Shown: positions 28,690-37,599, counted from the first letter of the stretch. The stretch is DNA of 64,000 nucleotides from Collimonas sp. OK412 (GCF_900112135.1 NZ_FOLC01000001.1:186001-250000); one strand, 5' to 3'. Translations and numbers: made by a program. The notes: generated from the sequence alone by a model not told the origin.

Positions 28690-29661
28690 TTATAACAAAG
28701 TTATTGCATTTTCAGGTAGTGCGACGCCGTTGTTTTTTGCCCGCTGCAGAACACCCCAGTAATAACGGTAACTGGCGCGGTCGTGCAGCGTGCCCTCGTG
28801 TTGTATCGGTCCCCAGTCCGCCTGCCGGGCGGCAAGCAGGATCTGTGCCGCGGCGGCTATTTCCGACTGCGGCGGGGTGAATGCGTTCAAGATCGGCCTG
28901 ATCTGCTGCGGATGGATGCTCCACATGCGGGTATAGCCGAATTCGCCGGCGGCGCGGCCGGCATCGGCAGCGGCGCTGGCGCTGTCCTTGATGTCTGTGG
29001 TGACGTTATGTGAAGGCACCTTGCCGTGCGCATGGCAGGCCGCGGCGATTTCCAGCTTGGCGCGGGTGACCAGCGGATGGCTGAACTGCGCCGGCGAGCG
29101 CATCGCTGCGCTGGGAATGGCGCCGTAATGCGCCGAAACGAAATCCATGATGCCGAACGACAGCGACTGCACCTGGGGCAGGGCGGCGATGGCGAACACG
29201 TCGGCCAGGGCGCCGTGGGTTTCAATCAAGACATGGACCGGCAACGCCTGCCGTCCGGCCTGGCTGCTGTGGTGCTCTATCAGGGCGATGGCGGCGCTGA
29301 CTTCGGCCAGGCTCTCGGCCTTGGGCAGCATCAGGTAAGCCAGCCGGCGCGCTGCGCCCTTGCAGATGATCTCTACGTCTTGTTCGAAAAAAGCGCTGCC
29401 GCTGTCGTGCACGCGCGCGCCGATGCGCTCAAAGCGGTTGTCGGCGCCGGCGATGACGGCAGCGACCAGTTGTGCGTGTGCTGCTTCGTTGCCGGCGCTG
29501 GCGCCGTCTTCGCAGTCGAGTGTGATGTCGAATACCGGACCCAGCTCCTGCTGCAGGGCGACCGACTTACGCATGAGCTTTTCAGCGCCGGCGTAATGAT
29601 CGCAGACCGGTAGCGAGACCGGCTGCTGCTTGCCTAGGAATAAGACCTGGGTAGGATGCAT
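28690..29661 (-). CDS. HpcH/HpaI aldolase / citrate lyase beta-subunit (CitE)-like protein
   Basis: 323 residues from the chosen start. LPVCDHYAGAEKLMRKS, PVFDITLDCEDGASAGNE (Mg-binding acidic pair), ARVHDSGSAFFEQD, LPKAESLAEV, VLIETHGALADVFAI and MWSIHPQQI are CitE/malyl-CoA-lyase-type blocks. The family cleaves or condenses short CoA esters such as citramalyl-CoA or malyl-CoA. No citrate lyase alpha or gamma gene accompanies it, so it is a stand-alone CitE-like enzyme. It follows mdh by about 110 bases on the same strand. The frame continues to 29721, and neither start has a clear ribosome-binding site. The exact substrate is unknown. Confidence 0.82.
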   Translation of the reverse strand: MHPTQVLFLGKQQPVSLPVCDHYAGAEKLMRKSVALQQELGPVFDITLDCEDGASAGNEAAHAQLVAAVIAGADNRFERIGARVHDSGSAFFEQDVEIICKGAARRLAYLMLPKAESLAEVSAAIALIEHHSSQAGRQALPVHVLIETHGALADVFAIAALPQVQSLSFGIMDFVSAHYGAIPSAAMRSPAQFSHPLVTRAKLEIAAACHAHGKVPSHNVTTDIKDSASAAADAGRAAGEFGYTRMWSIHPQQIRPILNAFTPPQSEIAAAAQILLAARQADWGPIQHEGTLHDRASYRYYWGVLQRAKNNGVALPENAITLL

Positions 29662-29773
29662 TGCGACTTTTTGTTGGGTGTGGCGGTAAAGAATTCTAAA
29701 TTCTGTATTCAAGCGCTGCATGGCAATGGCAGTGTTGCCATGCAGGTGCTGCGGGTGTGCGTGCCTGAGGGGA

Positions 29774-30763
29774 TTAGCCGACCAGGTGTTTCACGCCGTC
29801 ACGCTCTTCTTGCAGTTCTTTCAGCGTGATGTTGATGCGCTCTTGCGAGAAGGCGTCGATTTCCAGGCCCTGGACGATTTTGTATTCGCCGTTTTCGGTG
29901 GTGACTGGGAAACCGAACATGGTGCCTTCAGGAATTCCGTAGGAACCGTCCGACGGCACGCCCATGGTAGTCCACTTGCCGTTGGTGCCGAGCACCCAGT
30001 CGCGGACGTGGTCGATCGCAGCGTTGGCGGCCGATGCTGCCGACGACAGGCCGCGCGCTTCGATGATCGCCGCGCCGCGCTTGCCGACGGTCGGCAGGAA
30101 CACGTCCTTGTTCCAGACCTGGTCGTTGATCAGGTCCTTGACCGATGCGCCGTCGGCTGTCGCGTAGCGGTAGTCGGCGTACATGGTTGGCGAGTGGTTG
30201 CCCCAGACGAACAGCTTTTCGATGCTGGCGACCGGCTTGCCGATCTTGGCCGCAACTTGCGACAGGGCGCGGTTGTGGTCCAGGCGCAGCATCGCGGTGA
30301 AGTTCTTGGCCGGCAGGTTAGGCGCCGATTTCATGGCGATGTAGGCATTGGTGTTGGCCGGATTGCCGACCACCAGCACCTTGACGTTGCGCGAAGCAAC
30401 GGCGTCCAGCGCCTTGCCTTGCACCGTGAAGATCTGGGCGTTGGCTTCCAGCAGGTCCTTGCGTTCCATGCCTGGGCCGCGCGGGCGGGCGCCGACCAGC
30501 AGGGCGACGTCGACATCCTTGAATGCGGTCAGCGGATCGCTGTGGGCAGTGATGCCGGCAAGCAGCGGGAAAGCGCAATCGTCGACTTCCATGATCACGC
30601 CCTTCAGCGCTTTTTGTGCTTTTTCGTCAGGGATTTCCAGCAGTTGCAGGATGACCGGCTGGTCTTTGCCAAGCAGGTCGCCGTTGGCGATGCGGAACAG
30701 CAGGGAATAACCGATTTGACCAGCGGCGCCGGTAACGGCAACGCGCAGAGGGGACTTAGCCAT
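29774..30763 (-). CDS. mdh: Malate dehydrogenase
   Basis: 329 residues, the proteobacterial NAD-dependent enzyme that interconverts malate and oxaloacetate in the TCA cycle. [19 protein letters not shown] is the nucleotide-binding loop. [15 protein letters not shown] holds the substrate Arg residues, and [10 protein letters not shown] follows. [10 protein letters not shown] and [13 protein letters not shown] give the catalytic Asp and His. GGAG lies eight bases before the ATG. It is transcribed away from the GntR gene and carries a structured leader at 30798-30870. Confidence 0.98.
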   Translation of the reverse strand: MAKSPLRVAVTGAAGQIGYSLLFRIANGDLLGKDQPVILQLLEIPDEKAQKALKGVIMEVDDCAFPLLAGITAHSDPLTAFKDVDVALLVGARPRGPGMERKDLLEANAQIFTVQGKALDAVASRNVKVLVVGNPANTNAYIAMKSAPNLPAKNFTAMLRLDHNRALSQVAAKIGKPVASIEKLFVWGNHSPTMYADYRYATADGASVKDLINDQVWNKDVFLPTVGKRGAAIIEARGLSSAASAANAAIDHVRDWVLGTNGKWTTMGVPSDGSYGIPEGTMFGFPVTTENGEYKIVQGLEIDAFSQERINITLKELQEERDGVKHLVG

Positions 30764-30797
30764 GTTGAATCTCCAGAGAGAGTTAAAAATATTTGCG

Positions 30798-30870
30798 GGA
30801 CAGAGCCGCCCGGGTAGGGTTTAGGAGCCACCGCAGCGTGGCGAATCACACTACTCGTGCAGCTCTGTCC
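30798..30870 (-). promoter_or_regulatory. Structured leader upstream of mdh
   Basis: Three nested helices: 30798-30806 with 30862-30870 (GGACAGAGC type, 9 bp), 30812-30817 with 30851-30856 (one wobble) and 30827-30831 with 30838-30842. In the mdh direction the inner core reads CGCCACGCTGCGGTGGC, nearly identical to the core in front of sdhB. The element ends 34 bases before the mdh ATG. Confidence 0.55.
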
Positions 30871-31117
30871 TCAACCGTTCAAATAGAAGGGTTAAATAAC
30901 AAAAATCCTTGCAAACGGAAAGCGGAGACTTAGCAACGCAGCCTCTAATGATACCGGCGAAAGCCGCGTGCGTCAGTTTGTTTCGCTTTGAGCAGGGAGC
31001 CGGAATTTGCGGCTTGCATCTCTTGCATGAAACGCGATTTGAGCGCGGCGATAGCCGTCAGTCAGTGCTTATGCCCGCGAGTTTAGGCCTGGCAACATGG
31101 TATGTCAATCAATATCT

Positions 31118-31137
31118 TATGTCTTATATAAGACATA
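31118..31137. promoter_or_regulatory. 20-bp perfect palindrome, probable GntR operator
   Basis: The centre is GTCTTATATAAGAC, extended by three further paired bases on each side. It fits the GT-N-TATA-N-AC style of HutC/FadR-type GntR sites. It lies 39 bases before the chosen GntR start in an AT-rich promoter region, so autoregulation is likely. Confidence 0.72.
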
Positions 31138-31175
31138 TCATTGCGTATTTTTTGCTGGACGACAATGGGTGTTTT

Positions 31176-31988
31176 ATGGTGAAATCTGAGCTTATGAGTT
31201 CCATCCCGCCCAATGTGAGCAGTGACCCCGCCAGCCAGAGCGCTGCTGTTCCCGCATCTCCCTCAGCATCGTCCCCGACCTTCAGTCCCCTCTACCAGCA
31301 GATCAAGGCGCTGATCATGCAGCGCCTGCAATCCGGCGAGTGGAAGCCGGGCGAACTGATCCCTAGCGAAGTAGAGCTCGGCAACCGTTTCAAGGTCAGC
31401 CAGGGCACGGTGCGCAAGGCGATCGACGAGCTGGCCGCGGAAAACCTGCTGGTGCGGCGCCAGGGCAAGGGCACGTTTGTCGCCACGCATCACGAAGCGC
31501 GCTCGCAGTTCCGTTTCCTGCGCCTGATGCCGGACAGCGACCAGCCGCAAGTTACCGATAAAAAAGTCATCGAGCTGAAGCGCCTGCGCGCACCGGCGGA
31601 AATCGCGCGCCTGCTCGGCATGAAGTCGGGCGACTCGGTGGTGTATGTCAAGCGCGTCATGGCGTTCGACGGCGTGCCGACCATACTCGAAGAGCTGTGG
31701 CTGCCGGGCGCGCTGTTCAAGGCCCTGACGCTGGAGCGCCTGGTGGAATACAAGGGGCCGATGTACGGCCTGTTTGAAACCGAATTCGGCACGCGCATGA
31801 TCCGCGCCACCGAGCAGATCCGCGCCGCCAGCGCCGACGCCGACGCGGCGCAGTTGCTGGCGGTGGAAAAGTCATCGCCTTTGTTGTGCGTGGAGCGTGT
31901 GTCTTTCACTTATGGCGACAAGCCGGTGGAAGTGCGGCGCGGCTTGTATGTAACCAATCGTCATCACTACCAGAACGAGCTGAGCTGA
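31176..31988 (+). CDS. GntR-family (HutC subfamily) transcriptional regulator
   Basis: 270 residues. After a Ser/Pro/Ala-rich N-terminal tail of about 35 residues comes the GntR winged helix (LYQQIKALIMQRLQSGEWKP, PSEVELGNRFKVSQGTVRKA, RRQGKGTFVA). A UTRA effector domain follows (FLRLMPDSD, GDSVVYVKRVMAFDGVPTIL, ESPLLCV-type KSSPLLCVERVSFTYGDKP, RGLYVTNRHHYQNELS). It stands between mdh and sdhC, so control of TCA genes is likely; the effector is unknown. An internal ATG at 31194 is an alternative start. No ribosome-binding site decides between them. Confidence 0.9.
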   Translation: MVKSELMSSIPPNVSSDPASQSAAVPASPSASSPTFSPLYQQIKALIMQRLQSGEWKPGELIPSEVELGNRFKVSQGTVRKAIDELAAENLLVRRQGKGTFVATHHEARSQFRFLRLMPDSDQPQVTDKKVIELKRLRAPAEIARLLGMKSGDSVVYVKRVMAFDGVPTILEELWLPGALFKALTLERLVEYKGPMYGLFETEFGTRMIRATEQIRAASADADAAQLLAVEKSSPLLCVERVSFTYGDKPVEVRRGLYVTNRHHYQNELS

Positions 31989-32066
31989 GCAGCGGTGGCG
32001 CGCCGGCTCCCTGTCGATACCGACGACTGGTGGCAAAATGGCAAAGCATCAGGATGAGCGCCGGTG

Positions 32067-32088
32067 ATTATTCGCAATATTGAATAAT
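32067..32088. promoter_or_regulatory. AT-rich inverted repeat upstream of sdhC
   Basis: ATTATTC at 32067-32073 pairs with GAATAAT at 32082-32088 around GCAATATT. It is 85 bases before sdhC, in the presumed operon promoter region. The sequence differs from the GntR palindrome. Confidence 0.4.
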
Positions 32089-32173
32089 AACTATTGGTGT
32101 GCTGCACAAAAATCGGCGAAAATTGCGGGATTGCGCTTTTGTCGCAAATTTTTAAACTGAGGAGAACCCTGTC

Positions 32174-32584
32174 ATGTCTGAAGCCGCGAAACCCAATCGG
32201 CCACAGTTTCGTAATATAAACATTACTCAAATTGTCGGTTACCGCTTGCCGCTGGCAGGCATTATTTCGATTTTGCATCGCATTAGTGGCTTGTTGATGT
32301 TTTTGCTCTTGCCTTTTATCTTGTTCATGCTGGATAAAAGCCTGGTATCTGAAAGTTCTTTCGAATACTTCAAAGGCTTTACGTCGAACTGGTTCGTAAA
32401 GCTTGTCATCCTGGCCCTGTCCTGGGCTTACCTGCATCACTTCTGCGCTGGCATCCGCCATCTCGTCATGGATAACCACATCGGCCTGGACAAGGACAGC
32501 GCACGCAAGTCGGCTGCCGGTGTCCTGATCGTCAGCGTGCCGCTGGCGCTGATCGTTGCATTGAAACTGTTTGGAGCATTCTGA
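32174..32584 (+). CDS. sdhC: Succinate dehydrogenase cytochrome b556 subunit
   Basis: 136 residues with three membrane helices (about 28-50, 72-92 and 112-134). RPQFRNINITQIVGYRLPLA and SILHRISGLLMFLLLPF form the SdhC signature. His of YLHHFCAGIRHLVMD is a probable haem ligand region. With SdhD it anchors complex II and reduces quinone. GAGGAGAACCC precedes the ATG. It is the first gene of the sdhCDAB operon and overlaps sdhD by one base. Confidence 0.97.
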   Translation: MSEAAKPNRPQFRNINITQIVGYRLPLAGIISILHRISGLLMFLLLPFILFMLDKSLVSESSFEYFKGFTSNWFVKLVILALSWAYLHHFCAGIRHLVMDNHIGLDKDSARKSAAGVLIVSVPLALIVALKLFGAF

Positions 32585-32949
32585 TGGCTGATAACAATAT
32601 TGGCGGCAAGCGCCTGGTAGTAGGCGCGCATTACGGTTTGCGCGACTGGCTGGCTCAGCGCGTCACCGCCATCGTCATGGCGGTTTATACCGTCATCCTG
32701 CTGATTTCTTTCCTGACCGCCAGCAACTTCAGCTATGAAGGCTGGGCGGGCCTGTTTTCGCACCAGTGGTTCAAGCTCGCTACCTTCGTGACGCTGATGG
32801 CGCTGTTTTTCCATGCATGGATCGGCGTGCGTGATGTCTGGATGGATTACGTCAAGCCGGTCGCCGTGCGCCTGGTCTTGCAAGTTGCCACAATCCTGTG
32901 GTTGGTCGGTTGTGCCGGATGGGCGGCGCAGATTTTGTGGAGAGTGTAA
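32584..32949 (+). CDS. sdhD: Succinate dehydrogenase hydrophobic membrane anchor subunit
   Basis: 121 residues with three predicted membrane helices. GAHYGLRDWLAQRVTAIVMA is the conserved N-terminal quinone-site region. HAWIGVRDVWMDYVKPVAVR carries the haem-ligand His environment. The start codon shares its first base with the sdhC stop (TGATG), which indicates translational coupling. It is followed after two bases by the GTG of sdhA. Confidence 0.96.
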   Translation: MADNNIGGKRLVVGAHYGLRDWLAQRVTAIVMAVYTVILLISFLTASNFSYEGWAGLFSHQWFKLATFVTLMALFFHAWIGVRDVWMDYVKPVAVRLVLQVATILWLVGCAGWAAQILWRV

Positions 32950-32951
32950 TC

Positions 32952-34730
32952 GTGGCAGCTATTAAATCCACAATTCCTACACGCCGCTTTGATGCGGTAA
33001 TCGTTGGGGCCGGTGGTTCCGGTATGCGTGCTTCGCTGCAGTTGGCGGAAGCTGGTTTGAATGTTGCAGTCTTGTCGAAAGTATTTCCTACCCGTTCGCA
33101 CACGGTTGCGGCGCAGGGCGGCATCGGCGCCTCGCTCGGCAACATGTCCGAGGACAGCTGGTACTGGCACATGTTTGACACCGTCAAGGGCTCCGATTAC
33201 CTGGGCGACCAGGATGCGATCGAGTTCATGTGCCGTGAAGCGCCAAAGGCCGTGTATGAGCTGGAGCATTTCGGCATGCCGTTCGATCGCAACGCCGACG
33301 GCACCATTTACCAGCGTCCGTTCGGCGGCCACTCGGCCAACTTCGGCGAAAAACCGGTAGCGCGCGCCTGCGCCGCTGCCGACCGCACCGGCCATGCGTT
33401 GCTGCACACGCTGTACCAGCGCAATGTGCGCGCCAAGACCCACTTCTTCGTTGAGTGGATGGCGATCGACCTGGTGCGCGATGCGGAAGGCGACGTCATC
33501 GGCGTCGTGGCGCTTGAAATGGAAACCGGCGATGTCATGATCCTGGAAGCCAAGACCACTGTCATGGCTACCGGCGGTGCAGGGCGCATCTGGGCCGCTT
33601 CCACCAATGCCTTCATCAATACCGGCGACGGCATGGGCATGGCTGCACGGGCCGGCCTGCCACTGGAAGACATGGAGTTCTGGCAGTTCCACCCGACCGG
33701 CGTGGCCGGCGCGGGTGTGCTGATCACTGAAGGCGTGCGCGGCGAAGGCGGTATCCTGATCAACGCCAACGGCGAGCGTTTCATGGAGCGTTATGCGCCA
33801 ACCCTGAAAGACCTGGCGCCGCGCGACTTCGTGTCGCGTTCGATGGACCAGGAAATCAAGGAAGGCCGCGGCTGCGGTCCGCACAAGGATCACGTGATGC
33901 TGGACCTGCGCCACATCGGCGCCGAAACCATCATGAAGCGCCTGCCGTCGATCCTGGAGATCGGCCACAAGTTCGCCAACGTCGATGCCTTGAAAGAACC
34001 GATCCCGGTCGTGCCTACCATCCACTATCAAATGGGCGGTATCCCGACCAATGTGTATGGCCAGGTAGTGGTGCCGAAGAACGGCATCCCGAACGCGGTA
34101 GTCAACGGCTTGTACGCCATCGGCGAGTGCGCCTGCGTCTCGGTGCACGGCGCCAACCGCCTGGGCACCAACTCGCTGCTGGACCTGGTGGTGTTCGGCC
34201 GCGCGGCGGGCAATCACATTGTCGACAGCAAGCTCAAGGAACGCAGCAACAAGCCGTTGCCGGCGGATGCAGCCGACGTCGCCCTGGCGCGCCTGGCCAA
34301 GCTGGAAACCAGCACCGGTTCCGAGCGCGTGCAAGACGTGGCCGGCGATATCCGCAAGACCATGCAGCACTATTGCGGCGTGTTCCGTACGGATGAACTG
34401 CTGCAGCAGGGCTACAAGGAAATCATGGTGCTCGACGAGCGGCGCAAGCATGTTTCGTTCAAGGACAAGTCCAAGGTCTTCAACACCGCGCGTGTCGAAG
34501 CGCTGGAACTGGACAACCTGATCGAAACCGCCAAGGCCACCATTACTTCCGCTGCAGCCCGCAAGGAATCGCGCGGCGCTCACGCGCATCGCGATTATGA
34601 AAAGCGTGATGACGAAAACTGGATGAAGCATACCTTGTGGTATTCCGAAGGTAATCGTCTCGACTACAAGCCAGTGATCACCAAACCGCTGACAGTTGAT
34701 ACGTTCAAGCCAAAGCCACGCACATTCTGA
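32952..34730 (+). CDS. sdhA: Succinate dehydrogenase flavoprotein subunit
   Basis: 592 residues. DAVIVGAGGSGMRASLQLAE is the FAD Rossmann motif. His50 in FPTRSHTVAAQGGIGA is the covalent FAD site, and HPTGVAGAGVLITEGVRGEG and CACVSVHGANRLGTNSLLDL are catalytic and FAD blocks. It oxidises succinate to fumarate on the inner face of the membrane. The start is GTG at 32952, with GGAGAG upstream and only two bases after sdhD; the longer in-frame extension would overlap sdhD and is not homologous. Confidence 0.97.
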   Translation: MAAIKSTIPTRRFDAVIVGAGGSGMRASLQLAEAGLNVAVLSKVFPTRSHTVAAQGGIGASLGNMSEDSWYWHMFDTVKGSDYLGDQDAIEFMCREAPKAVYELEHFGMPFDRNADGTIYQRPFGGHSANFGEKPVARACAAADRTGHALLHTLYQRNVRAKTHFFVEWMAIDLVRDAEGDVIGVVALEMETGDVMILEAKTTVMATGGAGRIWAASTNAFINTGDGMGMAARAGLPLEDMEFWQFHPTGVAGAGVLITEGVRGEGGILINANGERFMERYAPTLKDLAPRDFVSRSMDQEIKEGRGCGPHKDHVMLDLRHIGAETIMKRLPSILEIGHKFANVDALKEPIPVVPTIHYQMGGIPTNVYGQVVVPKNGIPNAVVNGLYAIGECACVSVHGANRLGTNSLLDLVVFGRAAGNHIVDSKLKERSNKPLPADAADVALARLAKLETSTGSERVQDVAGDIRKTMQHYCGVFRTDELLQQGYKEIMVLDERRKHVSFKDKSKVFNTARVEALELDNLIETAKATITSAAARKESRGAHAHRDYEKRDDENWMKHTLWYSEGNRLDYKPVITKPLTVDTFKPKPRTF

Positions 34731-34736
34731 TTTGTC

Positions 34737-34782
34737 GCGGCAGGGCGGTGCGCCACCTCGCGGTGGCCCGCAACTCTGCCGC
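34737..34782 (+). promoter_or_regulatory. Nested hairpin in the sdhA-sdhB spacer
   Basis: GCGGCAG (34737-34743) pairs with CTGCCGC (34776-34782), GCGG (34745-34748) with CCGC (34768-34771), and GCCACC (34752-34757) with GGTGGC (34762-34767). The core CGCCACCTCGCGGTGGC matches the mdh leader core outside three loop bases. It ends 23 bases before the sdhB ATG and has no T-run. Confidence 0.65.
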
Positions 34783-34805
34783 ACAATTAATAAAAAGGTA
34801 TAGCC

Positions 34806-35519
34806 ATGTCATCACGTACTTTGAAATTTAAAATCTACCGTTACGATCCTGATAAGGACGCCAAGCCTTACATGCAGGACCTGACGGTAGAGCTGCTGCC
34901 AACCGACAAGATGCTGCTGGATGCTTTGCAGCGCATCAAGGCCGACGTCGACGATTCGCTGGCGCTGCGCCGCTCCTGCCGCGAAGGCGTGTGCGGTTCC
35001 GACGCCATGAACATCAACGGCAAGAACGGCCTGGCCTGCACCACCAACCTGAACGAACTGACCGAGCCCATCATCCTCAAGCCGCTGCCGGGCCTGCCGG
35101 TGATCCGCGACCTGATCGTCGACATGACGCAGTTCTTCAAGCAATACGAATCGATCAAGCCGTTCCTGATCAACGACAACATCCCGCCGGAAAAAGAGCG
35201 CCTGCAATCACCGGAACAGCGCGAAGAGCTGGATGGCCTGTACGAGTGCATCCTGTGCGCATGCTGTTCGACTTCCTGCCCGTCGTTCTGGTGGAACCCG
35301 GACAAGTTCGTCGGCCCGGCCGGCTTGCTGCAAGCTTACCGCTTCATCGCCGACAGCCGCGACGAAGCCACCGGCGCGCGCCTGGACAACCTGGAAGATC
35401 CGTATCGCCTGTTCCGCTGCCGTTCGATCATGAACTGCGTGGATGTCTGTCCGAAGGGCTTGAACCCTAACGCAGCGATCGGCAAGATCAAGGAACTGAT
35501 GGTCCGCCGAGCAGTGTAG
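34806..35519 (+). CDS. sdhB: Succinate dehydrogenase iron-sulfur subunit
   Basis: 237 residues. RRSCREGVCGSDAMNINGKN and CTTN carry the [2Fe-2S] cysteines. CILCACCSTSCPSFWWNP and FRCRSIMNCVDVCPKGLNP carry those of the [4Fe-4S] and [3Fe-4S] centres. It passes electrons from SdhA to the membrane quinone. The spacer from sdhA is 75 bases and contains the nested hairpin, so its translation or mRNA stability may be controlled separately. AAAAAGGTATAGCC precedes the ATG. Confidence 0.97.
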   Translation: MSSRTLKFKIYRYDPDKDAKPYMQDLTVELLPTDKMLLDALQRIKADVDDSLALRRSCREGVCGSDAMNINGKNGLACTTNLNELTEPIILKPLPGLPVIRDLIVDMTQFFKQYESIKPFLINDNIPPEKERLQSPEQREELDGLYECILCACCSTSCPSFWWNPDKFVGPAGLLQAYRFIADSRDEATGARLDNLEDPYRLFRCRSIMNCVDVCPKGLNPNAAIGKIKELMVRRAV

Positions 35520-35530
35520 AAGAGAGTAAG

Positions 35531-35564
35531 CAGGGCGGCGAGACTTCCGAGTCTTCCCGCCCTT
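35531..35564 (+). promoter_or_regulatory. Nested hairpin in the sdhB-sdhE spacer
   Basis: AGGGCGG (35532-35538) pairs with CCGCCCT (35557-35563), enclosing AGACT (35541-35545) paired with AGTCT (35550-35554). The 9-mer GCAGGGCGG at 35530-35538 also occurs in the sdhA-sdhB spacer at 34740-34748. There is no T-run. Confidence 0.6.
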
Positions 35565-35636
35565 GTCGTTGCGGCAGTTTTAGAACTGTCCGTCGAAAGC
35601 GCCGAATGGCGATATCAAATAGAATAAGTGGGTTCC

Positions 35637-35906
35637 ATGTCTATCATCCATCAAGCCGATCCTGCCAACCGAGCCCGCCTGCGCTGGCGTGCGCGACGCG
35701 GCCTGCTTGAAAACGACCTGATACTCACGCGTTTCCTGGATGCAAACGAAGCCAGCATGACGGACGACGATGTCGACGCTTTTTCGCGTTTGATGGAGCT
35801 GTCCGACAATGAACTAATGGATTTGCTGCTGGTCCGTAAAGAACCGGACGGCTTGCTGGATTTGCCGCAAGTGCATGCCCTGTTAGCCAGAATACGCACT
35901 GCTTAA
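35637..35906 (+). CDS. sdhE: FAD assembly factor SdhE
   Basis: 89 residues, the size of the SdhE/DUF339 family that promotes covalent FAD attachment to SdhA. RLRWRARRGLLENDLILTRF carries the RGxxE-type motif (RRGLLEND). LSDNELMDLLLVRKEPD and the following helices complete the five-helix domain. GTGGG lies shortly before the ATG; an in-frame GTG nine bases earlier is less likely. It lies between sdhB and gltA, the usual place in this order. Confidence 0.93.
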   Translation: MSIIHQADPANRARLRWRARRGLLENDLILTRFLDANEASMTDDDVDAFSRLMELSDNELMDLLLVRKEPDGLLDLPQVHALLARIRTA

Positions 35907-36012
35907 GCCTGTATCTTCGCTGGCGGCGACGGCCGCGGAAGAGGTTGTCCAGCTTGCAGGCGCGTCTTTTGTTTTTTTGATTTAGAGTCACCTTTTGATT
36001 GAGGGAAGAGCC

Positions 36013-37317
36013 ATGACCACCGCTGATACAAAAGCCACGCTATCGTTTTCCGATGGCAGTCCATCCGTAGAATTTCCTATTTACAAGGGCACCGTCGGCC
36101 CCGAAGTCATCGATATCCGCAAGCTGTACGGCGCTACCGGCAAATTCACCTACGACCCGGGTTTCATGTCGACCGCGGCGTGCAATTCATCGATCACCTA
36201 CATCGACGGCGACAAGGGCGAGCTGCTGTACCGCGGTTACCCGATCGAGCAGCTGGCGGTCAATTGCGACTTCCTGGAAACCTGCTACCTGCTGCTGAAC
36301 GGCGAATTGCCGACTGCAGCTGAAAAGGCGAAATTCGACGCCACCGTGACCCAGCACACCATGGTGCACGAGCAGATGCAATTCTTCTTCCGCGGTTTCC
36401 GCCGCGATGCGCATCCGATGGCCGTGCTGGTCGGCACCGTCGGCGCCTTGTCGTCGTTCTACCATGACTCGCTGGACATCACCGATCCGCGCCACCGCGA
36501 AGTGTCGGCCATCCGCCTGATCGCCAAGCTGCCGACCCTGGTCGCCATGGCCTACAAGTACAACGTCGGCCAGCCTTTCGTCTACCCGCGCAACGAACTG
36601 TCGTACAGTGCCAACTTCATGCACATGATGTTCTCGACTCCGTGCGAAGAATACAAGGTCAACGACGTGCTGGTGCGCGCGCTGGACCGTATCCTGACCT
36701 TGCACGCCGACCACGAGCAGAATGCATCGACCTCGACCGTGCGCCTGGCCGGTTCCAGCGGCGCCAATCCGTTCGCCTGTATCGCTGCCGGCATCGCTTG
36801 CCTGTGGGGTCCTGCCCACGGCGGCGCCAATGAAGCAGCGCTCAACATGCTGAAGGAAATCGGGTCGGTCGACAAGATTCCTGAATTCATCGCCAAGGTG
36901 AAAGACAAGAATTCCGGCGTCAAGCTGATGGGTTTCGGTCACCGCGTCTACAAGAATTTCGACCCGCGCGCCAAGCTGATGCGTGAAACCTGCTACGAAG
37001 TGCTGAACGAACTTGGCCTGCATGACGACCCGCTGTTCAAGCTGGCGATGGCTTTGGAAAAAGTCGCGCTGGAAGACGAATACTTCGTTTCCCGCAAGCT
37101 GTATCCGAACGTCGACTTCTACTCCGGCATCGTGCAGTCGGCGCTGGGCATCCCGACCTCGCTGTTCACCGGTATCTTCGCCATGGCGCGCACCGTAGGC
37201 TGGATCGCGCAATGGAATGAAATGATTTCCGATCCGGAACAGAAAATCGGCCGTCCGCGCCAGCTGTTCGTCGGTTCGCAGACCCGTGACGTGCCGCCAA
37301 TCGAAAAACGCGGCTAA
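36013..37317 (+). CDS. gltA: Citrate synthase (type II)
   Basis: 434 residues, the length of the hexameric Gram-negative enzyme that is often inhibited by NADH. It condenses acetyl-CoA with oxaloacetate. [40 protein letters not shown] (catalytic His region), ACIAAGI-type [20 protein letters not shown] and [16 protein letters not shown] are the conserved blocks. GAGGGAAGAGCC precedes the ATG at 36013; an ATT/ATG extension of six codons is possible but less well placed. A terminator follows, so sucA probably has additional leader control. Confidence 0.98.
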   Translation: MTTADTKATLSFSDGSPSVEFPIYKGTVGPEVIDIRKLYGATGKFTYDPGFMSTAACNSSITYIDGDKGELLYRGYPIEQLAVNCDFLETCYLLLNGELPTAAEKAKFDATVTQHTMVHEQMQFFFRGFRRDAHPMAVLVGTVGALSSFYHDSLDITDPRHREVSAIRLIAKLPTLVAMAYKYNVGQPFVYPRNELSYSANFMHMMFSTPCEEYKVNDVLVRALDRILTLHADHEQNASTSTVRLAGSSGANPFACIAAGIACLWGPAHGGANEAALNMLKEIGSVDKIPEFIAKVKDKNSGVKLMGFGHRVYKNFDPRAKLMRETCYEVLNELGLHDDPLFKLAMALEKVALEDEYFVSRKLYPNVDFYSGIVQSALGIPTSLFTGIFAMARTVGWIAQWNEMISDPEQKIGRPRQLFVGSQTRDVPPIEKRG

Positions 37318-37345
37318 GCCGGGCGTGAACGGGCAATAGCAACAC

Positions 37346-37380
37346 AAAAACAGCGAATCCCCGGATTCGCTGTTTGCGTT
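37346..37380 (+). terminator. Terminator after gltA
   Basis: AAACAGCGAATCC (37348-37360), loop CC, GGATTCGCTGTTT (37363-37375), followed by GCGTTTG. A 13-bp stem with a modest T-run. Confidence 0.75.
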
Positions 37381-37485
37381 TGTGCAGGTTATGCTATGCT
37401 CTTGTTCTGTGCCGTGTCATGCGGCCGGAAGCAGTGAGAAATGGTGGTAGAAACGGTGGTAGAAACGGGTAGTAAAAGGTAGCAA

Positions 37486-37508
37486 AAAACACGTGGTAAA
37501 CGTGTTTT
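37486..37508 (+). terminator. Second hairpin with T-run in the gltA-sucA spacer
   Basis: AAAACACGT (37486-37494), loop GGTAA, ACGTGTTTT (37500-37508). It looks like an intrinsic terminator or attenuator 168 bases before sucA. Confidence 0.6.
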
Positions 37509-37599
37509 GAAGGGCAGGCAGCACCCGAATTTAGAAAAAAGCAGTTGGCAGCAAAGAACACAGCAATAGAGCCCTTCCCCACAACTTGATGTGCAATCC

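Larger units (their letters stand above)
30764..31175. other. Divergent intergenic region between mdh and the GntR gene
   Basis: About 410 bases. It contains the mdh structured leader and, near the GntR gene, an AT-rich stretch with a 20-bp palindrome. An open frame runs in from the left into the GntR gene, but it lacks a ribosome-binding site and family sequence. Confidence 0.6.

Noticed and set aside
30909-31175. 89-codon extension at the front of the GntR gene
   Set aside because: It would run through the palindromic promoter region and has no family similarity; the GntR domain starts well after the chosen ATG.
32847-34784. 645-codon minus-strand frame
   Set aside because: Antisense to sdhA.
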